Shown piece by piece: positions 43,199-50,248 of a stretch of 64,000 nucleotides of DNA. The notes under the pieces were generated by a model. That model searched no databases, had not been told where the DNA came from, and worked only from the letters and a program-made list of their open reading frames with translations. The stretch covers positions 244,600 through 308,599 of IMG/VR virus record IMGVR_UViG_3300042545_001134, one strand, 5' to 3'. Every line of letters begins with the position of its first letter. Position 1 is the first letter of the stretch. The DNA comes from a virus. The position numbers were made by a program, and so were the translations under genes.

Positions 43199-44176
43199 TT
43201 ACTTGAAATATTTACCTAAAGTTTCCCCGATATTTCTGTTAATTTCTTTCTTTATTTCCTCCAAGTCGATTTCCATTACGTCATCTTCTTGTACCGAACC
43301 TAAATCAGCATAATTGCTCAAATCAATTTCTTCGTCTTGAACTGCTGGCATATTAACAAAACTCTCCAATTTATCCATTATTGACATTTCACCCAAATCT
43401 TCGTCTGCTTCAGGTTCTTCTGCCGGCATTTCAGGTTCTTCTGCAGGAATCCCTTCCTCATCACCAAAATCCTCTTCATCTCTGTCGAATTTTTTAGCGA
43501 TGTCTTCGATGTCCTCAATCTCAAGTTTGTTAAGGTCAACCGCCGAGATAATCATGTTAAGTACGTATTTGATATCGTCACTTTCCATTTTTTCTTTTTG
43601 GTCTCTTAATTCTTGACCTAATTTACCTGCGAATTTTTGAACTTCAGCCATGTAATCAGATGGTTTGGGTGTGTTTTCATCACCCATTTCAGGTTCCATT
43701 GATGTATCATCAGAAGGAACATCTGAACCCATATCATCCATAGATGTTACCGGTGTCTCGTCTGCAGATGGTTCTGATGGAACATCAGTTGGCATCGGTG
43801 CTGGCGCATCAACAGGCATTGCAGGTTCTGTGGTTTTGTTTTGTTTTAATACATATTTTGTGGCTTCCTGTAATTGTTCTTGACCATTTAAAAGGTCAAG
43901 TCTTTTCAATGCCTCAGCGTATGAACTAAATTTGTTTTTATTTTTCATGAAAAGACCACCAATGTAATCCAATGAACTTTCATTTAAACCTTTCTTTACG
44001 AAATATCCATCTTTTTCTTTGACGATACCGTATACACCGTTTACTGATTCTGAGATATACTCAGCCTTAGACGATGTGTTGTTTGTTTTATTACCGTAAT
44101 AAGTCAACTCAAGAATTCTCTTTAATTTGTCGTCTCCTTGAAGTTTCTCACTTCCTAATGGTTTTAAGTCTGCCAT
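43199..44176 (-). CDS. Hypothetical acidic protein, Pro/Asp-rich linker
   Basis: This 325-residue protein is acidic, with a Pro/Ser/Asp-rich low-complexity middle (PAMPVDAPAPMPTDVPSEPS) and Glu-rich segments (DEEGIPAEEPEMPAEEPEAD). The C-terminal helix (LEEIKKEINRNIGETLGKYF) is conserved-looking. Composition recalls phage scaffold or core proteins, but it is a separate gene from the gp22-like scaffold. A late-type motif at 44215-44222 lies 38 bases upstream. Proposed assembly role is inferred only. Confidence 0.55.
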   Translation of the reverse strand: MADLKPLGSEKLQGDDKLKRILELTYYGNKTNNTSSKAEYISESVNGVYGIVKEKDGYFVKKGLNESSLDYIGGLFMKNKNKFSSYAEALKRLDLLNGQEQLQEATKYVLKQNKTTEPAMPVDAPAPMPTDVPSEPSADETPVTSMDDMGSDVPSDDTSMEPEMGDENTPKPSDYMAEVQKFAGKLGQELRDQKEKMESDDIKYVLNMIISAVDLNKLEIEDIEDIAKKFDRDEEDFGDEEGIPAEEPEMPAEEPEADEDLGEMSIMDKLESFVNMPAVQDEEIDLSNYADLGSVQEDDVMEIDLEEIKKEINRNIGETLGKYFK

Positions 44177-44214
44177 GTTTTTTAAATATTGATAATGTGT
44201 TATTCTTAGTATCC

Positions 44215-44222
44215 TATAAATA
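44215..44222 (-). promoter_or_regulatory. Candidate late promoter TATTTATA
   Basis: Minus strand GTATTTATAGGATAC, 38 bases before the ATG at 44176. Confidence 0.4.
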
Positions 44223-44251
44223 CATGCATATAGGTAAAAAAATTATGATTA

Positions 44252-45037
44252 CTACTGTGGAAGGGACAATTTCTTATTCCTCACACTCGTTTTTATGTTC
44301 ATCAATTTTTCAATGTACCCATTTCTTCTGAGTAATTTGAAGGTTAGATTCTCATAAGAATACTCCCCACCACTCTCAAGACCACATTGTCTGAACTTTT
44401 TTATCTTTGATTTTAATTCATCAACCTCTTTTGTTGTATCCTCACCCATCTCTTCTCTATTAACCATAAGGTCAATTTGTTTGGCGTATTCTTCCGACTT
44501 TTCTAAAATTTTTTTCTCATCTAAGTCAAAAGGTGAGTCTAACTTCTTTGGTTCAACAACCCATTCATTATTTAAAATAGAGTAAACCCCCGTTGATAGA
44601 TGTTCTTCATCTACGTCTTGTACATATAACTCAACCTCAAAATCCTTTACTTTAATGTCGGTGGTTGTGTTCCAAATTACCTTTTTACTATCAAAAAACT
44701 CTTTAACGATTTGGTGGTATATGGTTGGGGTAACTTTATTCCCATCAAATTCATCCAAATCAATTAAGATGTGTAAATCAACATCAGAATATTTTGACCA
44801 ATTAAAGTTTGCTAAAGAACCTGTTAGAACGATGTCGTGAACAAAAAAATCAATACCAATGAATTCTAAGAACTCATTTGAAATTTCCAATAATTTTTCT
44901 CTAATTTCTTCGTTTAAAACATAAGAGTCACCCTTCAAAGAAAAGATTGTTTCGGGCAACGTATCTTTAGGGATGAATGATTTTACAATCTCATTATCCT
45001 TTTCAATATCCTCTATTAGTTCTTTAATTAAACTCAT
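44252..45037 (-). CDS. Nucleotidyltransferase-fold protein
   Basis: In this 261-residue protein the segment VLTGSLANFNWSKYSDVDLH fits the NTase/Pol-beta superfamily motif hG[GS]...DxD: Gly-Ser at 73-74, Asp85 and Asp87. A third acidic strand, VKDFEVELYVQD, follows in the right place. It may transfer a nucleotide to a protein, RNA or small molecule. It overlaps the KTSC gene by four bases. The rest of the protein is helical and charged. Substrate unknown; it could instead be structural in the head operon. Confidence 0.7.
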   Translation of the reverse strand: MSLIKELIEDIEKDNEIVKSFIPKDTLPETIFSLKGDSYVLNEEIREKLLEISNEFLEFIGIDFFVHDIVLTGSLANFNWSKYSDVDLHILIDLDEFDGNKVTPTIYHQIVKEFFDSKKVIWNTTTDIKVKDFEVELYVQDVDEEHLSTGVYSILNNEWVVEPKKLDSPFDLDEKKILEKSEEYAKQIDLMVNREEMGEDTTKEVDELKSKIKKFRQCGLESGGEYSYENLTFKLLRRNGYIEKLMNIKTSVRNKKLSLPQ

Positions 45038-45279
45038 TTTACTTTTTGATACTTGTATGTTTTAGAAATACTTGTATTGAAAAACTTACCCTGAGATTCC
45101 GCCATTCGGAATTTAGTGAAGATTTCCCATGGTACTTCATTATACTCATAAATAGCACCATTATTAAATTCCACCATCAGAGTCTTTTCTTCGGTGTTAT
45201 ATGTTGCACTTTTAAGATTAGACGATGTTATTAACACCTCAATCAGAAGACCATTAATTTTTTCAGATGTAATTCCCAT
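45034..45279 (-). CDS. KTSC-domain small protein
   Basis: This 81-residue protein shows the KTSC pattern: NLKSATYNTEEKTLMVEFNN, then AIYEYNEVPWEIFTKFRMA and SQGKFFNTSISKTYKY. KTSC domains are small and common in bacteria and phages, possibly binding RNA or a lysine tRNA synthetase-like partner. A late-type motif (45307-45314) is 27 bases upstream, and a terminator-like hairpin lies just beyond it. It is the first gene of the long minus-strand head/packaging block. Confidence 0.8.
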   Translation of the reverse strand: MGITSEKINGLLIEVLITSSNLKSATYNTEEKTLMVEFNNGAIYEYNEVPWEIFTKFRMAESQGKFFNTSISKTYKYQKVK

Positions 45280-45306
45280 AATGTTTTTTTATCTGATAAT
45301 ATACAC

Positions 45307-45314
45307 AATAAATA
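45307..45314 (-). promoter_or_regulatory. Candidate late promoter (TATTTATT)
   Basis: Minus strand GGTATTTATTGTG, 27 bases before the ATG at 45279; start of the head/packaging operon. Confidence 0.45.
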
Positions 45315-45323
45315 CCAAATAAA

Positions 45324-45345
45324 AAACCCCGATTCCTCGGGGTTT
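45324..45345 (-). terminator. Terminator-like hairpin upstream of the head operon
   Basis: Perfect AAACCCCGA/TCGGGGTTT stem with TTCC loop. Minus-strand T run (TTTTTT ATTT) follows. It would stop transcripts entering from the right and sits against the late motif at 45307. Confidence 0.75.
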
Positions 45346-45435
45346 AACTTAATTCAACAAAATAATATGTTAAAGTAATTTTTTTTCATATATTCGTATC
45401 AAAATATATTCCGAATGAATAAATAAGACAATATG

Positions 45436-45458
45436 TCAGTTATATCTTTATACTAACT
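45436..45458. promoter_or_regulatory. Palindrome CAGTTA/TAACTG upstream of the clp promoter
   Basis: Six-base inverted repeat with an 11-base spacer about 20 bases before the -33 element at 45475. Could be an operator or a simple hairpin; low confidence. Confidence 0.3.
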
Positions 45459-45474
45459 GAAAAAATGTCATCAT

Positions 45475-45505
45475 TTTGTTTTTAGAATTATTTTTGTTAT
45501 CTTTA
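45475..45505 (+). promoter_or_regulatory. Host-type promoter upstream of the ClpC-like gene
   Basis: TTG (45475-45477), 20 bases, then TATCTTTA (45498-45505), close to the Bacteroidota TTG/TAnnTTTG consensus with one mismatch at the last base. It is 18 bases before the ATG at 45524. Confidence 0.6.
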
Positions 45506-45523
45506 TTAAAAACACATTATATA

Positions 45524-47542
45524 ATGGCAGTAGATTTTTTCGAAGAGGGTCAGACCTCCACTCCAAAGAGGGGTAAAAAGGGTTCTACAACCCCAATCCT
45601 TGATAACTTTTCAAGGGATTTAAACAAACTTGCCGAAGAGGGTAAAATCGACCCTGTGATTGGTAGAGACAAAGAGGTAAAGAGAATCGCTCAGATTCTT
45701 TCAAGAAAGAAGAAAAACAATGTGGTTGTTGTTGGTGATGCCGGTGTTGGTAAATCTGCTCTTGTTGAGAAATTAGCATTGTTAATTGTTAAAGGTGAAT
45801 GTCCAACCAATCTTTTGGAAAAAAGAATAATGTCGTTGGATTTAACTTCATTAGTTGCAGGTACAAAATACCGTGGACAGTTTGAGGAGAGAATCAAGGC
45901 AATTTTAAATGAGTTACAACACGAACCAAATGTGATTGTCTTTATTGACGAATTACATACAATGATTGGTGCGGGTAATGCAAGTGGTTCAATGGATGCC
46001 GCAAATATTCTTAAACCCGCATTGGCAAGAGGAGAAATTCAATGTATTGGTGCCACAACTTTTGATGAGTTTAAAAAACATATTGAGAAGGATTCCGCAT
46101 TAGTTAGACGTTTCCAAAAGATTATTTTAAAGGAACCGACTCACGAGGAAACCATTCAAATTTTGGATAACCTAAAAGATTCTTATGAAAGTTACCATAA
46201 AGTACACTACGAAGATGGTGTTGTTAATATAATTGTTAAACTTTGCGGTCGTTTCATCACGGATAGACAATTCCCCGATAAGGCAATTGATGTATTAGAT
46301 GAATTGGGTTCAGATAAAAAAATCAACACTAAGGTTCCCGAAATAATTGAAAAACTAAAAAAAGAATCTGACGAACTTAAAGAAAAAAAGATTCAAGTTG
46401 TAAAAAACCAAAACTACGAGCAGGCGGCGAAACTCAGAGATGAGGAACGTAAAATTCTAACCAAGTTAGAAGAAGAGAAAACATTATGGTTAGACAAACA
46501 AAAGGATAACAAAGTCCCTGTTTGTGTTGACGATGTTTATGAAATAATCTCACAAATGACAGGTGTCCCAATTACCAAATTGGATGATAGAGAAACTCAA
46601 AACCTATTAAAATTAGAAGAGAGGTTATCGGCGAAAGTTATTGGTCAGGAAGATGCGATTTCAATTATATCCAAATCAATCAGACGAAATAGGGTTGGTA
46701 TTAAAGACACAAACAAACCAATTGGTTCGTTTATCTTTTTAGGTTCGACAGGTGTCGGTAAAACTTACCTCGCCAAGTCTATTGCGGAGTTGTTATTTGG
46801 TGACCCCGAAAAAGTGATTAGAGTAGACATGAGTGAGTTTATGGAAAAACATAATGTATCTCGTTTAATCGGTTCTCCTCCGGGTTATGTTGGTTATGAT
46901 GAAGGTGGTCAATTAACTGAGAAGATTAAAAACAATCCATTCTCAGTAGTATTGTTCGATGAGATTGAAAAGGCACACAAAGACGTGTTTAACATCCTAC
47001 TTCAAATTTTAGATGAAGGACATTTAACGGATTCATTTGGTAGGAAGGTTAACTTTACCAATACCATCATTATTATGACCTCTAACGTAGGTGCAAAAAA
47101 AGTATCAGATTTCGGAGGTGGTGTTGGATTCACAACTAACTCAAGTGAGGAACAAAAACACGAGGTTAGGAAATCAATCATTCAAAAATCTTTGAAACAA
47201 CATTTCAATCCCGAGTTTCTTAATCGTATTGATGATATTATTTTGTTTAATAAATTGAATGGTGATACTATTAATAAAATTATCGAAATTGAGTTAGGTA
47301 AATTACTCATTCGTTTAAAAGAAAAGAATTTCAATGTAGTATTTGATAAAAGTGTAATATCTCGAATTTCCGAGTTAAATATTCAAGAAGAATATGGTGC
47401 ACGACCAATTAAGAGAATCATTCAAAATCTTTGTGAGGATTTCCTCAGTGAAGAGATTTTAAGGGGTTCGATTAAGGAAAACGAACTTACAACATTGAAA
47501 TTTAAAGACGGTCAACTAAAAATATTTAAGAAATTGGTATAA
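45524..47542 (+). CDS. ClpC-like AAA+ unfoldase lacking the N-domain
   Basis: This 672-residue Hsp100 protein has two AAA+ modules. D1 has GDAGVGKS (71-78) and VIVFIDELHTM. A UVR-like middle (EQAAKLRDEERKI) follows, then D2 with GSTGVGKT, VVLFDEIEKAH and NPEFLNRIDD. The N-terminal Clp_N repeat is absent, replaced by about 25 polar residues. A VGF tripeptide (GGGVGFTTN) occurs where ClpC/ClpX carry the loop that binds ClpP. ATG 45524 is chosen over a hydrophobic upstream extension; it follows a host-type promoter. A strong terminator comes after it. It may redirect host ClpP or act as a chaperone. Confidence 0.9.
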   Translation: MAVDFFEEGQTSTPKRGKKGSTTPILDNFSRDLNKLAEEGKIDPVIGRDKEVKRIAQILSRKKKNNVVVVGDAGVGKSALVEKLALLIVKGECPTNLLEKRIMSLDLTSLVAGTKYRGQFEERIKAILNELQHEPNVIVFIDELHTMIGAGNASGSMDAANILKPALARGEIQCIGATTFDEFKKHIEKDSALVRRFQKIILKEPTHEETIQILDNLKDSYESYHKVHYEDGVVNIIVKLCGRFITDRQFPDKAIDVLDELGSDKKINTKVPEIIEKLKKESDELKEKKIQVVKNQNYEQAAKLRDEERKILTKLEEEKTLWLDKQKDNKVPVCVDDVYEIISQMTGVPITKLDDRETQNLLKLEERLSAKVIGQEDAISIISKSIRRNRVGIKDTNKPIGSFIFLGSTGVGKTYLAKSIAELLFGDPEKVIRVDMSEFMEKHNVSRLIGSPPGYVGYDEGGQLTEKIKNNPFSVVLFDEIEKAHKDVFNILLQILDEGHLTDSFGRKVNFTNTIIIMTSNVGAKKVSDFGGGVGFTTNSSEEQKHEVRKSIIQKSLKQHFNPEFLNRIDDIILFNKLNGDTINKIIEIELGKLLIRLKEKNFNVVFDKSVISRISELNIQEEYGARPIKRIIQNLCEDFLSEEILRGSIKENELTTLKFKDGQLKIFKKLV

Positions 47543-47570
47543 ATATTTGGGTTTTTTTAAAAATCATATA

Positions 47571-47578
47571 TATTTATA
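47571..47578 (+). promoter_or_regulatory. TATTTATA motif after the clp gene
   Basis: TATTTATA within an AT-rich gap. A gene follows only at 47708, and a terminator intervenes, so it may be chance. Confidence 0.2.
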
Positions 47579-47650
47579 TCAACAAGGAAATCTTTGCCGA
47601 AATCCTTTCGTTTTTTAGTCCGTGGGGTTGAACCCACAAAAATGACCTTA

Positions 47651-47679
47651 AGCCCCGATTCCCGTCGGGGCTTTTTTTA
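47651..47679 (+). terminator. Intrinsic terminator of the ClpC-like gene
   Basis: Perfect 8-bp stem AGCCCCGA/TCGGGGCT with a 6-base loop followed by seven T residues. Confidence 0.9.
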
Positions 47680-47694
47680 TTCCGTAATTTTTCG

Positions 47695-47702
47695 TATATT
47701 TG
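47695..47702 (+). promoter_or_regulatory. Host-type -7 element TATATTTG
   Basis: TATATTTG ends 5 bases before the lipoprotein ATG at 47708, so a near-leaderless transcript is expected. No TTG is present at the -33 position. Confidence 0.45.
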
Positions 47703-47707
47703 TAACT

Positions 47708-47884
47708 ATGAGAAAATATACTTTGATTTTCGCAATTATCGCAACAGTTGCGATGACTGCATGTGGTAACGAGTCTACCACATCAACCGAAACAACCGAC
47801 TCAACTGCAACTGTTGCTGATACAACAGTTGTTGCTGATTCCGATGCAACACAGGAAACTGTGGATAGCACTGTGAAACAGTAA
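47708..47884 (+). CDS. Small lipoprotein
   Basis: This 58-residue protein has a signal peptide (MRKYTLIFAIIATVAMTACG) and a lipobox TAC|G, so it should be lipidated on Cys19. The mature part is Thr/Ser/Asp/Glu-rich and disordered. The upstream in-frame extension to 47594 is rejected because it would bury the signal peptide and run through the terminator. A -7 element is 5 bases upstream. A periplasmic or outer-membrane tether; no function known. Small phage lipoproteins often block superinfection, an inference only. Confidence 0.7.
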   Translation: MRKYTLIFAIIATVAMTACGNESTTSTETTDSTATVADTTVVADSDATQETVDSTVKQ

Positions 47885-47978
47885 TTAAATGAGTGCTCAC
47901 TACCGTTGGTGGAAATGTGGGTTAAATGTATTGATTGTGACACCACAGCTCGTTTTTTTAATTTAAAAATTTTAAAAT

Positions 47979-48362
47979 ATGGAATTAATATTAGTAAGGG
48001 GTTTACCGGGTTCAGGTAAATCAACATTCGCAAAATCTTTGGGTTGTCCTTGTTTCGAGGCAGATATGTATTTCATCAACGAAGATGGGGTGTACAACTT
48101 TGATGCGTCAAAAATTAAAATGGCCCATCAATGGTGTAAAGACAGGTTAGTACAACTCATGGAAGTGGACATCAAAAAAATTGCGATATCGAATACATTC
48201 ACCCAAGAATGGGAAATGGATGATTACTATAAATTGGCGGAACAATACGGGTACACCGTGTTTAGTGTTATCGTTGAGAATAGACATAACGGAAAAAATG
48301 TTCACGGGGTACCTCAGGACAAATTAGAAATCATGAAAGAAAGATTTCAAGTGAAACTTTAG
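47979..48362 (+). CDS. P-loop kinase, polynucleotide 5'-kinase-like
   Basis: This 127-residue protein has P-loop GLPGSGKST (8-16) and the layout of the small AAA_33/Pnk-type kinases, with a conserved Asp (FEADMYF) at the substrate site and a C-terminal helix. It lacks a phosphatase half, unlike T4 Pnkp. It starts the RNA-repair cassette: the next gene (6 bases later) is an Rnl1-like RNA ligase. I infer that it phosphorylates 5'-OH ends of cleaved RNA, probably tRNA. Confidence 0.75.
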   Translation: MELILVRGLPGSGKSTFAKSLGCPCFEADMYFINEDGVYNFDASKIKMAHQWCKDRLVQLMEVDIKKIAISNTFTQEWEMDDYYKLAEQYGYTVFSVIVENRHNGKNVHGVPQDKLEIMKERFQVKL

Positions 48363-48367
48363 ACATT

Positions 48368-49432
48368 ATGTTAGACATTTTAGAAAGATATCATAAGGAT
48401 GGTTTGTTACATAAACAAACCCACCCAACTCTTGATTTGACCATATGGAATTATTCGCCGAAAGTTCAATATGAAAGACTGTGGGATGAGATAACTGTGC
48501 AATGTCGTGGTCTTGTTACTAACAGTAAAGGTGAAATTGTTGCGAAACCATTCAAAAAGTTCTTCAACTATGAAGAACATAAACCAGAAGAAATACCAAA
48601 TGAGTATTTTGAGGTTTATGAAAAAATGGATGGTTCTTTAGGTATATTATTCAACTATAATGGTGAATGGGTAATGGCAACCCGTGGTTCGTTTATTTCT
48701 GAACAATCAGTTAAAGGTCGTAAGTTACTTGAGAAATATGATTATAATCGGTTACATACCGACTACACTTATTTATTTGAAATAATCTATCCCGAAAATA
48801 GAATTGTGTGTGTTTACGATTTTGAAGATTTAGTTTTATTGGGTGTAATCCACACAGAAAGTGGTAACGAGGTTAATATTCATAACCTCAATAATGAAGA
48901 TATCCGATTAAACAACATGATTGGTAATTTAGGTTTCAGAGTCGTTACCTTATATAAAACATGGGGTGAAGGATTTGACGTACTGAAAGAAGAAATATCA
49001 AAAGATAGAGAAGGATACGTTATTCGTTTTAGAAATGGTTTTCGTATGAAAATCAAAGGGGATGAATATGTCCGTTTGCACCGAATATTAACCAATATAT
49101 CTAATAGAGACATTTGGGAGTATTTGAAAGATGGTAAACCTATGGATGAAATCTTAGATAAAGTACCCGATGAATTTTACGATTGGGTTAAGAACACCAA
49201 AAATGATTTAATTACACAATTCAATATATTAGAAAAAGAATATCAATGGATATTCAAAGTAACAAACAGGGTTCACGGTATTGAGAATCGTGCAGTCTTT
49301 GCTGAGTACGCAAAAAAATACAAACACCCCAACTTATTATTTAATATGTTGGATGGTAAAGACTATTCGCAACAAATATGGAAACTTCTGTACCCAACAT
49401 ATTCAAAACCATTTAAAAAAGATGAAATATAG
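48368..49432 (+). CDS. RNA ligase, T4 Rnl1-like
   Basis: This 354-residue ATP-dependent RNA ligase has nucleotidyltransferase motif I EKMDGS with Lys86, the strand YLFEIIYPENRIV (motif III-like), DREGYVIRF (motif IV) and FRMKIKGDEY (motif V). An N-terminal QCRGLV/KPFKKFFNYEE segment fits the Rnl1 group. The C-terminal half is helical. It would rejoin tRNAs cut by host anticodon nucleases. It overlaps the start of the cyclic-phosphate receiver gene by 11 bases, so the three genes form one cassette. Confidence 0.9.
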   Translation: MLDILERYHKDGLLHKQTHPTLDLTIWNYSPKVQYERLWDEITVQCRGLVTNSKGEIVAKPFKKFFNYEEHKPEEIPNEYFEVYEKMDGSLGILFNYNGEWVMATRGSFISEQSVKGRKLLEKYDYNRLHTDYTYLFEIIYPENRIVCVYDFEDLVLLGVIHTESGNEVNIHNLNNEDIRLNNMIGNLGFRVVTLYKTWGEGFDVLKEEISKDREGYVIRFRNGFRMKIKGDEYVRLHRILTNISNRDIWEYLKDGKPMDEILDKVPDEFYDWVKNTKNDLITQFNILEKEYQWIFKVTNRVHGIENRAVFAEYAKKYKHPNLLFNMLDGKDYSQQIWKLLYPTYSKPFKKDEI

Positions 49433-49856
49433 AATTTATTTAGACGATGTTAGAACACCAATTAGTCCAAACAATGAATGGGTGGATGGTATTGAGGAAT
49501 GGACTGTTGTTAGGAATTACGTGGAATTCGTAGAGAAAATAACCGAGATTGGTTTGGAGAACATAGAATTAATTTCTTTGGACCACGATTTAGGTGATAC
49601 CGCAATGGCCGAATGGCATCGTAATGTTTATCACAACTATGAGTTGGATTATGATAATATCCTTGAAAAAACCGGAATGGATTGTGTTAAATGGTTGGTT
49701 GAAAAATGGATGGATGGTGAACCCGTGGTTACTGTTGTTGTACACTCGGCAAACGCAATCGGTAGTGGAAATATGATGGGTTATATAAACAATTACCGAC
49801 ACATCAATAAATTACCACAAAATTGTATTAGAGTTCAGTGGGAACACACGGTGTAA
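49422..49856 (+). CDS. Cyclic-phosphate processing receiver (cREC)-like protein
   Basis: This 144-residue protein has a receiver-like fold with LDDVRTP (7-13), ISLDHDLGD (51-59) and VVVHSANAIGSG (106-116). This combination (LDDxRxP, LDHDLG and H-S-x-N) is the mark of the proposed cyclic-phosphate processing receiver family, thought to act on 2',3'-cyclic phosphate RNA ends. Its place next to a kinase and an RNA ligase supports a role in RNA repair. ATG 49422 overlaps the ligase; the longer frame from 49281 lies inside the ligase gene and is rejected. Confidence 0.75.
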   Translation: MKYRIYLDDVRTPISPNNEWVDGIEEWTVVRNYVEFVEKITEIGLENIELISLDHDLGDTAMAEWHRNVYHNYELDYDNILEKTGMDCVKWLVEKWMDGEPVVTVVVHSANAIGSGNMMGYINNYRHINKLPQNCIRVQWEHTV

Positions 49857-49863
49857 AAATCGT

Positions 49864-49894
49864 TTGGATAATTTAATTTTTTTAATCACCTTTG
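49864..49894 (+). promoter_or_regulatory. Weak host-type promoter
   Basis: TTG (49864-49866), about 20 bases, then CACCTTTG (49887-49894); the TTTG half matches the Bacteroidota -7 box but TA does not. Confidence 0.3.
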
Positions 49895-49918
49895 TACTGA
49901 ACCAAACAATTTATTAAA

Positions 49919-50248
49919 ATGGATACAAATACTAACTCAATTGCGACCAAAAAATTATTAATAAAAGGAAAGTATGAAGGTTTTAAAGACTTTTATGATG
50001 TTAACAAAATTGTTATTTACAAAAACATTTTAAAACTTTTTACCAACTTCAAAAAACAAGATAAAGACCAATTAGTTCTTATCATTTCGGCAAAGATTAG
50101 TAATTTAGATTGGGAAACCGAATTGAAATTTCAAAGAAAAGAGTCCATCGTTTTAGTTCGTGATATCATGCCGTACTTCGAGCAAATCGAAGACTATGAA
50201 ACATGTGGTCAAATCTGTGACCTATACAAAAAAATACAATCAGTTTGA
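49919..50248 (+). CDS. Hypothetical protein
   Basis: This 109-residue soluble protein has an N-terminal polar stretch, then a helical and beta-mixed domain (KLLIKGKYEGFKDFYDVN, QLVLIISAKISNLDWETELK, DIMPYFEQIEDYETCGQICD). No domain recognised. It lies after the RNA-repair cassette with a possible weak promoter, and its end overlaps the convergent 763-residue gene by 9 bases. Function unknown. Confidence 0.55.
   Translation: MDTNTNSIATKKLLIKGKYEGFKDFYDVNKIVIYKNILKLFTNFKKQDKDQLVLIISAKISNLDWETELKFQRKESIVLVRDIMPYFEQIEDYETCGQICDLYKKIQSV

Noticed and set aside
45476-45523. Longer N-terminus for the ClpC-like protein
   Set aside because: The extension is hydrophobic, overlaps the host-type promoter and precedes a good ATG start.
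49281-49421. Longer start for the receiver-like gene
   Set aside because: It lies wholly inside the RNA ligase gene in another frame; ATG 49422 gives the normal LDDVRTP start.
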